Source: Fodinicola acaciae
Lineage (GTDB): Bacteria; Actinomycetota; Actinomycetes; Mycobacteriales; HKI-0501
NCBI RefSeq assembly: GCF_010993745.1
Contig: NZ_WOTN01000001.1
Coordinates: forward strand, 1,181,235-1,245,234
DNA: 64,000 bases
Direction of reading: 5' to 3'
Shown here: positions 1-7,278 of the stretch, in pieces
Numbering within the stretch: the first letter of the stretch is position 1
Layout: each line of letters begins with the position of its first letter
Notes under the pieces: model-generated
Databases searched by the model: none
Told to the model about the DNA's origin: nothing
Seen by the model: only the letters and a program-made list of their open reading frames with translations
Translations under genes and position numbers: made by a program

Positions 1-2
1 CC

Positions 3-470
3 ATGGTGACCAACCGGCTCGGCGACGTCCTCGCCCACACCAGTGGCTACGAGTTGGTGACCAGCGGAAGTGGGCTGCTCGACGCCGACATCCCCAACCT
101 CACGCGTTACGTGTTCACCGACCCCCGGGCCAGGACGTACTTCGCCGACTGGGACGACGTCGCGGCCGAGCACGCCTTCGATCTGTGGCGTGCACCATCC
201 ATCGAGAACTCCGAGTGGCTCACCGCCGAGCTTGCCCGCACCGCCGGCGTGGATTTCACCCGCCGGCTGCACCGGCACGCGGTGCCGCAACGTGGAGTTC
301 TCCGGCTCAACCACCCGACGGAGGGCCGGCTCCAGCTGCTGCGCGAGATCCTCGAGCTGCCTGCCGACGGCCAACAACTGGTCGTCTTCCATCCCGCGGA
401 CGAACAAACGGCCCAATCGGTCGACCGACTCCGCCGCCGGCCCCACGCCCGGCTCCGGTCCATCTCATGA
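3..470 (+). CDS. MmyB-type XRE-family transcriptional regulator, C-terminal part
   Basis: The 155 readable residues match the ligand-binding domain of MmyB-like regulators, a family with an N-terminal XRE helix-turn-helix and this domain behind it. Family landmarks are VTNRLGDVLA near the start, the SGLLDAD and NLTRYVFTDP stretch, and the late QLVVFHPAD segment. The helix-turn-helix is not present because the window begins inside the gene; the ATG at position 3 is an internal methionine rather than a likely start. It should act as a cytoplasmic DNA-binding regulator, often of a neighbouring oxidoreductase in this family, but the target would lie outside the window. The gene ends at TGA 468-470 with a basic tail. 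Confidence 0.75.
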   Translation: MVTNRLGDVLAHTSGYELVTSGSGLLDADIPNLTRYVFTDPRARTYFADWDDVAAEHAFDLWRAPSIENSEWLTAELARTAGVDFTRRLHRHAVPQRGVLRLNHPTEGRLQLLREILELPADGQQLVVFHPADEQTAQSVDRLRRRPHARLRSIS

Positions 471-593
471 CAGCGGTGGTTCACCGGTCGGGTTTTCTGC
501 TTGTCGCTGAGGAACGGCCGGCCGGTGGGAAGTGTGGTACGTCCAGCCCAGCGGTGTCGTACGCCTCAACGGTCGAGACCAGGAGCGGCCGAA

Positions 594-1313
594 ATGCGCT
601 TGGCTCCTGCCTGGATGTCGCAGGAAGCCGTACGATCCGCTGGCATGGACTTCTGGCATCGGGTTCACGAGTTTCTCCTCACGCTGCCTCCGATCCTCGG
701 CCCAGCGACAGGTGCGCTCATCGGCACTGTCGGGTCGTTTCTGGTCGCCTCGTATCTGGCGAGGAAAGGAAGACTGAGCGCGGAGCGCCTCGCCGCGGCC
801 GGTCAGCGGCACGCCGAGGAGCTTGCCGAAGCGGGACGCCGGCACACCGAACAACTCGCGCGTAAACAGGCCGCCCTCGCCGCCGCCGAGCACATTCACG
901 CGGAGCTGAGCAAGCTGCTCGTCGCGCTCAACGAAGGACCGGACGTCGGGTCGTTGGAAGCAATAATTCAGGCCGGCGTGATTCCCGACCCCGAAGGTGA
1001 CGCGTGGAACGCGTTCAAGTTGGTGGTCGACACGAAAACGCCGGCCATCGACGAACCGGCGCTCACGGACGAGATCCAACGGGTTCGGTCGACGTGTTAC
1101 GAGGCATTCCTGGCAATGCCACGGTTCACCGCGCATCCGGCGGATCAGCAGCGCGTCCAACAAGGCATCGTCGAAGCCCTCATGGGGCTGCATCGGGAGA
1201 TTGGCGATTGGCGTAGGGACGGCACTGTCCCGCAACGCTCCGCGGCGGCGCAGCTCGAGTTCGCGATGAAGCAGCCATGGTTCAACCGGATTGAGGCAGC
1301 CCGGGGGGCCTGA
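594..1313 (+). CDS. Membrane-anchored coiled-coil protein of unknown function
   Basis: No family is recognised. The start is ATG 594, preceded by AGGAG at 581-585; an ATG at 645 is the main alternative and begins just before the membrane segment. The predicted 239-residue product has one hydrophobic segment (about residues 25-50), followed by a charged helical stretch rich in Arg, Ala, Glu and Gln (about 52-85) that looks like a coiled coil, and a mostly helical C-terminal region. This layout fits a single-pass membrane protein with a cytoplasmic helical domain, a common shape for small actinobacterial proteins of unknown role. It appears to be transcribed alone. Confidence 0.55.
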   Translation: MRLAPAWMSQEAVRSAGMDFWHRVHEFLLTLPPILGPATGALIGTVGSFLVASYLARKGRLSAERLAAAGQRHAEELAEAGRRHTEQLARKQAALAAAEHIHAELSKLLVALNEGPDVGSLEAIIQAGVIPDPEGDAWNAFKLVVDTKTPAIDEPALTDEIQRVRSTCYEAFLAMPRFTAHPADQQRVQQGIVEALMGLHREIGDWRRDGTVPQRSAAAQLEFAMKQPWFNRIEAARGA

Positions 1314-1463
1314 GCGCCGGACCTACGCCGCGGCCATCGCACGTCGCCAGGTGCCGGACGGAGTCTTTTGACGTTCAGGTTGGCCTAGTCGGCCATACTG
1401 GTCACCGATTCCGGTCGGTTTGGCGGGTTGTCGGTCCTGCTCGATTTTGGGTGTGGTGCACTC

Positions 1464-1640
1464 ATGATCCGGTTCGCGCTGAGTTATCCGGCCAGGTATG
1501 CCGGTACGAGCGGGATCGGCTACGCCTGCACGGTGCTGGCCGTGCTGCAGGTGCTCGTCCTGGCGGCGGCGATGGCCGTCATCGCGACCGGCGGATCGGC
1601 TCGCTTCTTTCAACGAAAACAAGCTGCGTCGTTGGGATAG
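1464..1640 (+). CDS. Possible small membrane protein
   Basis: This is a short reading frame of 58 codons starting at ATG 1464. The product begins MIRFALSYPARYAG and contains a hydrophobic run (about residues 15-40) that could span the membrane. No clear ribosome binding site is visible and no family is recognised. It occupies the otherwise empty stretch 1314-1729, where nothing else coding is seen. It may be a real small membrane protein or chance; confidence is low. Confidence 0.2.
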   Translation: MIRFALSYPARYAGTSGIGYACTVLAVLQVLVLAAAMAVIATGGSARFFQRKQAASLG

Positions 1641-1690
1641 GCGAATTTGTCTGCCGCGAGTGGGAAATGCGGCTCTAGGGTCGGCGGCGG

Positions 1691-1708
1691 CTCAGCCGCG
1701 TGGCTGAG
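1691..1708. terminator. Short GC-rich hairpin downstream of the minus-strand gene at 1730
   Basis: CTCAGCC (1691-1697) and GGCTGAG (1702-1708) form a perfect 7-bp stem with a 4-nt loop. It lies 22 bp beyond the stop codon of the small secreted protein gene, so it could end that transcript. No U-tract follows on either strand, as is usual in high-GC actinobacteria. Confidence 0.4.
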
Positions 1709-1729
1709 GCGCGGTCGTGGCGGGCCGGG

Positions 1730-2017
1730 TCAGTAGTCGAAAATCACCACCGCATTGCCGGAACATTTGTCGTACGCGTGGGACCTGTCCTCACAAACCT
1801 TGATTTCCGCGCGCGCACGCTTGCCGTCAGGAGACAGCCGGTCCGACAGGCTTCCGACGGTCGCGTACGGGCCGTTCTTGGCAAAGTCGCCGTAGGCCTT
1901 GGCGATCGGCGTGCTCCCACTCATCGCGGTGACAGACCATGGCTTGCCGGCCGCCTGCGCCGCCGCCGGTGCCAGCAGTGCGGTCGTGACGACGGCCGCT
2001 GTCGCGGTGGCGAACAC
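1730..2017 (-). CDS. Small secreted protein; possible longer start interrupted by TGA
   Basis: From GTG 2017 the product is 95 residues: a hydrophobic signal region ending in an Ala-rich AAAQA cleavage site, then a mature domain of about 70 residues with two cysteines (CEDRSHAYDKC) that could form a disulfide. No family is recognised. The GTG has no good ribosome binding site. An ATG at 2069-2071, with a near-perfect AGGAGGAGG (2078-2086) 6 bases before it, opens the same frame and would supply a charged signal-peptide n-region, but its 13th codon is TGA (2033-2035). The gene may therefore be recently inactivated, misread at one base, or start at 2017. Confidence 0.5.
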   Translation of the reverse strand: MFATATAAVVTTALLAPAAAQAAGKPWSVTAMSGSTPIAKAYGDFAKNGPYATVGSLSDRLSPDGKRARAEIKVCEDRSHAYDKCSGNAVVIFDY

Positions 2018-2190
2018 TTTGGCCGCCCGACATCAAAAAGTCTGCGTTCTTTCCTGCCAGCTCCGGAACATCGATGGCCTCCTCCTGTCAGACGCAGACT
2101 AGGAAGGACCGCTGTGTGATCACTAAGCAACGACTAATCCTCAGCCGTTTACGTTTAGGTAAATGAAAACTGGGGCTGACGACATGACCG

Positions 2191-2832
2191 TCAGCGCTCG
2201 CGGCCATCGGACTGGGCCAAATAGTCCGCGAAGGCGCTGGTCAGCAACGGCAACGCGGTTGCGAGCTGTCGCCGTGCCGCGCGACTCGCGGTGGTCGGCG
2301 ACCTGCCGGCGAGCAGTTGGGTGCGGACGGTGTTGACCAACGTACGATGCAGGCCCACCAAGGCGTACGCGACCAGGTGGGGCCGCGGATCCGCGGCCTT
2401 TGCCTTGGTCTCACGTGCCACGAGACCGGCCAGCACGTCGGCGTACTCGTCGTAGAGTTGTCGTTCTCTGGCAAGCAATGTCGGACTGCGCGCGATCATC
2501 CCGCTGATGGTGGCCAGCCGTTCGCCGGAGTCAGGCAACAGCCCGTCTCGTCGGTCGACATAGGCGGCGAATGCCTCCACGAGCGTCTGTCCGGCGGCGC
2601 GGTCACGGACCGCCGCGACCATCGAGTCCACATAGGACCCGAGGTCGCCGAGAACGAGATCTTCCTTGGTCGGGAAGTAGTTGAACAACGTCGCCTCCGA
2701 CACGCCGGCCTGGCGCGCGACGTCGACGACCCGCACCGCTTCGAAGCCGTGCGCGACGAACAGGTCGTACGCGGCCATGGCGATCTGCTCGCGGGTGCGC
2801 TGCTTCTTCTCCTCACGTAGTCCCACCGCCAC
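2191..2832 (-). CDS. TetR-family transcriptional repressor
   Basis: The 213-residue protein has a standard TetR N-terminal DNA-binding domain (about residues 10-55), with the helix-turn-helix around VVDVARQAGVSEATLFNYFPTKEDLV, and an all-helical C-terminal ligand domain. Length is typical of the family. It is transcribed divergently from the epoxide hydrolase-like gene at 2881, and the 48-bp gap carries repeated CCCTAA/TTAGGG half-sites that are the obvious operator, so autoregulation and control of the hydrolase are both likely. Start is GTG 2832; a second GTG at 2826 would shorten the product by two residues. The inducing ligand cannot be told from sequence. Confidence 0.9.
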   Translation of the reverse strand: MAVGLREEKKQRTREQIAMAAYDLFVAHGFEAVRVVDVARQAGVSEATLFNYFPTKEDLVLGDLGSYVDSMVAAVRDRAAGQTLVEAFAAYVDRRDGLLPDSGERLATISGMIARSPTLLARERQLYDEYADVLAGLVARETKAKAADPRPHLVAYALVGLHRTLVNTVRTQLLAGRSPTTASRAARRQLATALPLLTSAFADYLAQSDGRER

Positions 2833-2840
2833 AGGTTAAC

Positions 2841-2870
2841 AGGGTTGCCCTAATTTTAGGGTGACCCTAA
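2841..2870. promoter_or_regulatory. Probable TetR operator with four half-sites
   Basis: AGGG (2841-2844), CCCTAA (2848-2853), TTAGGG (2856-2861) and CCCTAA (2865-2870) alternate in orientation. They build two overlapping palindromes, one with a 2-bp and one with a 3-bp spacer, plus a partial third. The array sits between the divergent TetR and hydrolase genes, 10 bp from the hydrolase ATG, where bound repressor would block both promoters. Confidence 0.65.
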
Positions 2871-2880
2871 GATTGTCCAC

Positions 2881-3813
2881 ATGCGAGCGAACGGAATCGA
2901 CATTCATCTGGAAGAGGCCGGAAGCGGGCCGTTGGTGTTGCTGCTGCACGGTTTTCCCGAGCTTTCCTTTTCGTGGCGGCATCAACTACCCGCGCTGGCC
3001 GCGGCTGGCCACCATGCGGTGGCCGTGGATCTGCGCGGCTACGGTCGCAGCACCGCACCTGTCGACGTCACGGCGTACGCGATGCGGGAAATGGTCGCCG
3101 ATGCCGTGGCCGTGCTGGACGGGCTCGGCGAGCCGGCCGCGGCATTGGTCGGACACGACTGGGGTGCGCAGATCGCCTGGGCTGCCGCCGCGCTGCACCC
3201 GGACAGATTTCCGGCCATCGCCGCGTTGAGCGTGCCCTTCCAGCCGCGTACGCCGGTGCCGCCGACCGAGCAGCTCCGCGAATGGGCCGGCGACCGGCTG
3301 AACTGGCTGCTCTATTTTCAGCGGCCGGGCGTCGCCGATGCCGAGTTTGCCGCCGATCCGGAGCGCGCGATGCGGTTGATCATGTATGGCCTGTCCGGCG
3401 ACGCGGGGGAGCTGGGAACGAGGCTGGTGACCGAGTTGCCGGGCGGCGCCAGATTGCTGGATTCCATCCCGGAACCGGCCGCACTGCCGGCCTGGCTGGA
3501 GTTGGAGCCGTACGTGCGCGAGTTTTCCCGCACGGGCTTCACCGGCGCGCTCAACCGCTATCGCAATGTCGACCGCGACTGGCACGATCTTCCTGCCGTC
3601 GGAGCGACGACGATCGGCCAACCGGCGTTGTTCATCGGCGGAGAGTTCGACACCGCGACGCGATACGCCGACTGGACGGCGATTCGCGAACGGGTGCCGC
3701 GGCTGGCCGATCCGCTGATCCTGGCTGGCTGCGGTCACTGGGTGCAGCAGGAACGTCCGGTCGAGGTCAACGACCACCTGATCTGGTTTCTGCGGGAAAA
3801 CGCGTTCGCCTGA
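2881..3813 (+). CDS. Alpha/beta hydrolase, epoxide hydrolase-like
   Basis: The 310-residue protein has the alpha/beta-hydrolase fold with epoxide hydrolase marks: the oxyanion motif HGFPE (23-27), an aspartate nucleophile in GHDWG (Asp93) rather than serine, a cap region with tyrosines, and a catalytic histidine in GCGHW (His286). In this family the Asp forms an ester with an epoxide carbon, which water then releases as a diol; some members are haloalkane dehalogenases instead. No signal peptide is seen, so it acts in the cytoplasm. ATG 2881 has no clear ribosome binding site and may be leaderless. It is divergent from, and probably repressed by, the TetR gene at 2191. Confidence 0.85.
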   Translation: MRANGIDIHLEEAGSGPLVLLLHGFPELSFSWRHQLPALAAAGHHAVAVDLRGYGRSTAPVDVTAYAMREMVADAVAVLDGLGEPAAALVGHDWGAQIAWAAAALHPDRFPAIAALSVPFQPRTPVPPTEQLREWAGDRLNWLLYFQRPGVADAEFAADPERAMRLIMYGLSGDAGELGTRLVTELPGGARLLDSIPEPAALPAWLELEPYVREFSRTGFTGALNRYRNVDRDWHDLPAVGATTIGQPALFIGGEFDTATRYADWTAIRERVPRLADPLILAGCGHWVQQERPVEVNDHLIWFLRENAFA

Positions 3814-3833
3814 GTGCCTGGATCGCAGCCACC

Positions 3834-3867
3834 ACTGTCGGGCCTGCTAGACAGTAGGAGGACTGTC
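3834..3867. promoter_or_regulatory. Three alternating ACTGTC/GACAGT half-sites upstream of the carboxylesterase
   Basis: ACTGTC (3834-3839), GACAGT (3850-3855) and ACTGTC (3862-3867) form two overlapping inverted repeats with 10-bp and 6-bp spacers. They lie 17-50 bp before the carboxylesterase ATG and after the hydrolase stop, so they could be an operator for the esterase or a hairpin at the end of the hydrolase transcript. Confidence 0.4.
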
Positions 3868-3883
3868 GTGAGGTAGGAGTGGC

Positions 3884-5380
3884 ATGGGTGAGCCTCTGGT
3901 GCGTACGGCCGCAGGCGTGGTCGAGGGACGGTGGCGGTCGGGGATGGCCGACTTTCGTGGCGTGTCGTACGCGCAGCCTCCGGTGGGGGCTCTGCGCTTC
4001 GCCGCACCAGTTCCACCGGCGCGCTGGGACGGGACCAGGCCTGCCGTCGAGTTCGGCCCGCTGCCACCGCAGTCTGGCCCGGTGCAGGTGGACTCGGCGC
4101 ACGAGCCGGACTGGCTGACACTCAACATCCGCACGCCGGATCCCGGTGCGGCCGGGCTGCCGGTGCTGGTGTGGATCCCCGGCGGCGGCTACATCACGGC
4201 GATAGCCAGCGATCCGACGTATGACCCGCTTCGCTTGTGTGCGGCCGGATTCGTCGTGGTCAGCCTCAACTATCGAGTCGGTGTGGAGGGGTTCGCCCTG
4301 CTGGACGGTGCTCCGGCCAACCGCGGTTTTCTGGACCAGATGGCCGCGTTGGCCTGGGTCCAGGACAACATCGGGCGCTTCGGCGGAGACCCGGCCCAGG
4401 TCACCGTCGCCGGACAGTCCGCAGGAGCAGGATCGATCGCCGCGCTCCTTACGATGACACGGGCGCGCGGGCTGTTCCGGCGCGCGATCACCCACTCCGT
4501 GCCAGGAAATCACTGCACGCCGGCTCTTGCCGAACAGGTCGCGGCCGCGCTCGCGGACCGGCTCGGGACCACGCCCACTTCGGCGGCCCTGAGCGCCGTC
4601 GACCCGTGGCGCCTGGCCGACGAGCTCACCGCTCTCAACGCCGGCCTTGGCGCCGATCGCGACCGGTGGGGGCAGCTCGCGCAGTTGGGGATGGCGGTCT
4701 GTCCGGTCGTCGATGGCCACGTCCTGTCCGAAACGCCGTGGTCAGCGTTGACCGGCGGTCGCGTGCGCGGAGTCGAACTGCTTGCCGGCCACACGCGCGA
4801 CGAGTTCCGGTTGTTCTCCGTCATGGCCGGCCGGAGTGGCACGTTCACCGAAGATGAGGCGCAGACCGCGCTCGACCTGCTCGCTCCGCCTGGCGGCGCC
4901 GACGCGTACCGCGCCGCGTATCCCGCGGCCACCGCAGGGGAACTGCTGGAGACGGTCTCATCCGACGCCTTGTTTCGAATGCCTTCGCTGCACCTCGCCG
5001 AGGCAAACGCGGCAGCCGGCGGCAGCTCGTATCTTTTCGAGCTGTGCCTGGCATCGCCGGCCGCCGGCGGAGCTCTCGGCGCCTGCCACAGCCTCGATGT
5101 GCCGCTCGCCTTCGGCACGCTGGACAGCCCGACCGGCCGGCAGGTGTTCGGCGACGTGGCCAGCCCGGAAGTCGTGCGGGTGTCACAGGAACTCCACGAG
5201 GCATGGGTCGGCTTCGCGACCACCGGTGACCCCGGATGGCCCGCGTTCCGCTCGGATCAGCGGCTCACGCGCGTACTGGACACCGCGTCACACACCACGA
5301 CCTATCCGGAGGATGCGTCACGCCGGATCTGGGAACGCCACGCACCTGCGCCATTCGACCTCGCGGCGACCCGGAACTGA
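3884..5380 (+). CDS. Type B carboxylesterase (para-nitrobenzyl esterase family)
   Basis: The 498-residue length and motif order fit carboxylesterase type B enzymes, which hydrolyse carboxylic esters with a Ser-Glu-His triad. Visible are the early FRGVSYAQPPVG signature, the oxyanion loop GGGY (about 106-109), the nucleophile elbow GQSAGAGS with Ser179, and a histidine in the GACHSLDVPLAFG stretch near the C terminus. There is no signal peptide, so it is likely cytoplasmic. ATG 3884 follows TAGGAG (3874-3879). It is on the same strand as the epoxide hydrolase-like gene 70 bp upstream, but the repeats between them suggest separate control. The substrate is unknown. Confidence 0.88.
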   Translation: MGEPLVRTAAGVVEGRWRSGMADFRGVSYAQPPVGALRFAAPVPPARWDGTRPAVEFGPLPPQSGPVQVDSAHEPDWLTLNIRTPDPGAAGLPVLVWIPGGGYITAIASDPTYDPLRLCAAGFVVVSLNYRVGVEGFALLDGAPANRGFLDQMAALAWVQDNIGRFGGDPAQVTVAGQSAGAGSIAALLTMTRARGLFRRAITHSVPGNHCTPALAEQVAAALADRLGTTPTSAALSAVDPWRLADELTALNAGLGADRDRWGQLAQLGMAVCPVVDGHVLSETPWSALTGGRVRGVELLAGHTRDEFRLFSVMAGRSGTFTEDEAQTALDLLAPPGGADAYRAAYPAATAGELLETVSSDALFRMPSLHLAEANAAAGGSSYLFELCLASPAAGGALGACHSLDVPLAFGTLDSPTGRQVFGDVASPEVVRVSQELHEAWVGFATTGDPGWPAFRSDQRLTRVLDTASHTTTYPEDASRRIWERHAPAPFDLAATRN

Positions 5381-5591
5381 GATTCAGCCGACGTCGACGA
5401 GAAATCGATTTCCGACTGACGATACGCTGGTCTTTGCGTGTCGTCAATGGGATGTCGCGGGTCGCGACCAGTTCCGGTTTTAGCGGTAACAGAGTCTTTG
5501 ACGTCCGGGATTTCGGCCGCACACTCTAGATGAAATTTCCCTGGTCCGGTGGTGGACCTCTGCTCTGGAGTGCGTCGGAAGGAGCTCGTTG

Positions 5592-7268
5592 ATGGGATGG
5601 TCCCAGCGGCTTCGCGCGGGTGTCCGGCTCCTGGCCGCCGTCGCGAGTGTGACGATCGCGACCGCGGTCGGGCTGGTCGCCGTAACAGCGTCGTCACCAG
5701 CGTTCGCAACCTCGCAGGCCGATATCGTGAACCTCGCCAACGCCAACCTTGGTGGCATGGCCTGCGCCACGAACAGCCTGGGTGGAGGCGGGTTTTACAG
5801 CAGTTGCACAGGAAATGCCGGCCAGCCCGAATACTGGTGTGCCGACTTCGCGAAATGGGTCTGGGCCAACGCCGGAGTCGCGGATCTCGGCGGACTGACG
5901 CCGGCCGCGCGTAGTTTCTACACCTACGGTGTGGCTCGTGGCATTCTGACCGGCACGCCGGCTCTTGGTGACGCGGTTGTCTTTTCCAACAACCAAGGCG
6001 ACACCTCCTCCGGCGGTGGCGGCATCCACCACGTCGCGATCGTCACCGCGGTGAATGCCAACGGAACGATCGAGACGGTAAGCGGCGACTGGGGCGGCGA
6101 AAGCGGCAGCGAGGCGCATTTCGCCGGCACGTCGCACGTCATTCACAACACTCCCGCATACGGGTCAGGCGTCGGCACGTACTCGAGCGTGATGCGCATG
6201 TGGATCGAGGGTTACATCCCAGCGCCAGGTGTCACGGGGTTGAGCGACGCCGGTCACCATTTGGTGGTGGGGTCGTCGGCGGATGGTCGGATGGAGGTTT
6301 TTGCTGGTACGGGGTCGGGTGTGTGGCATGCGTATCAGACGGCTGCCGATGGTCCGTGGTCGGATTGGGAGAATATCGGTGGTCCGGCGAATGCGGCGTT
6401 GGCGATCGCCGCGGTGCCGGATGGCCGGTTGGAATTGTTTGCGTTGAACAGTCAGGCGTTCTGGCACACGTACCAGACGGCGCCGTCGGGGTCGTGGGCT
6501 TCGTGGGAGTCCAACTTTGGTGGTGGTGGCTATGACGTTGCTGTCGGTCGTAACAAGTCTGGTCGGCTGGAAGTGGTTGCCAGCAATGGTGGCGGTGTTT
6601 ACCACAAGTACCAGAACACGGACTTGAGCTGGTCAGGCTGGGGATCGCTGACGGGTCCCAATGGGGGAGGCGCCAACGGTAATGCGCATTTGGCGGCGGC
6701 GAGTTCGGCTGATGGTCGTATTGAGATTTTCGCGATGAATGATCAGAGTTTCTTCCACACTTACCAGACCGCGGCCGATGGTGGTTGGGCGAACTGGGAG
6801 AGCGATTTCGGTGGTGGCGGGTCGTATTTGGCGGTTGGTACGAACAAGTCCGGTCGCCTGGAGGTCGCGGCCAGTAACGGCGGTGGTATCTACCACAAAT
6901 ACCAGAACACCGACTTGAGCTGGTCAGGTTGGGGATCGCTGGTCGGACCGGATGGGGTTGGTGGCAACGGAAACGCCAAGCTCGCCACCGAGCGGTCCCC
7001 GGACGGGCGTATCGAACTCTTCGCCGTGAACAGCCAGGTTTTCGATCACATCTACCAGACCGCCACCGACGGCAACTGGTCGAACTGGGAAACCAACTTC
7101 GGCGGAGGCGGCAGCGACGTAGCCGTCGGCCACAACAAAACCGGACGACTGGAAGTCGTTGCCAGCAACGGTGGCGGCATCTACCACAAATACCAGAACA
7201 CCGACCTCACCTGGTCCAGCTGGTCCTCACTGGTCGGACCCAACGGCACCGGCGCACCCGGCATCTAA
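5592..7268 (+). CDS. Secreted CHAP-domain cell-wall hydrolase with seven-bladed propeller
   Basis: The 558-residue protein begins with a signal peptide (about 1-39, ending SSPAFA). Residues 42-200 form a CHAP-like domain, with the expected cysteine in YWCADFAKW (Cys83) and histidine in HHVAIV (His147); such domains cut peptidoglycan as amidases or endopeptidases. From residue 221 there are seven repeats of about 48 residues, with DGR.E.F..N / HTYQTA or SGRLEV.ASNGGG / YHKYQN motifs, resembling PLL-type fucose-binding lectin propellers. ATG 5592 has GGAAGGAG at 5577-5584. The next gene carries the same propeller behind a different catalytic domain. The 210 bp upstream shows no recognised riboswitch. 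Confidence 0.8.
   Translation: MGWSQRLRAGVRLLAAVASVTIATAVGLVAVTASSPAFATSQADIVNLANANLGGMACATNSLGGGGFYSSCTGNAGQPEYWCADFAKWVWANAGVADLGGLTPAARSFYTYGVARGILTGTPALGDAVVFSNNQGDTSSGGGGIHHVAIVTAVNANGTIETVSGDWGGESGSEAHFAGTSHVIHNTPAYGSGVGTYSSVMRMWIEGYIPAPGVTGLSDAGHHLVVGSSADGRMEVFAGTGSGVWHAYQTAADGPWSDWENIGGPANAALAIAAVPDGRLELFALNSQAFWHTYQTAPSGSWASWESNFGGGGYDVAVGRNKSGRLEVVASNGGGVYHKYQNTDLSWSGWGSLTGPNGGGANGNAHLAAASSADGRIEIFAMNDQSFFHTYQTAADGGWANWESDFGGGGSYLAVGTNKSGRLEVAASNGGGIYHKYQNTDLSWSGWGSLVGPDGVGGNGNAKLATERSPDGRIELFAVNSQVFDHIYQTATDGNWSNWETNFGGGGSDVAVGHNKTGRLEVVASNGGGIYHKYQNTDLTWSSWSSLVGPNGTGAPGI
6252..7264 (+). repeat. First copy of a 1-kb near-identical direct repeat (propeller module)
   Basis: Bases 6252-7264 recur at 7867-8879, offset by 1615 bp. 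Only two nearby differences were noticed by eye (near 7150 against 8765) and they are silent. The repeat encodes the entire seven-bladed propeller and nothing of the catalytic domains, which points to a recent module copy or gene conversion. Confidence 0.9.
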
Positions 7269-7278
7269 GGAGAGACAC

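Noticed and set aside
5381-5591. c-di-AMP (ydaO-type) riboswitch upstream of the CHAP gene
   Set aside because: Such riboswitches often precede wall hydrolases in actinobacteria, but the conserved ydaO elements could not be found here.
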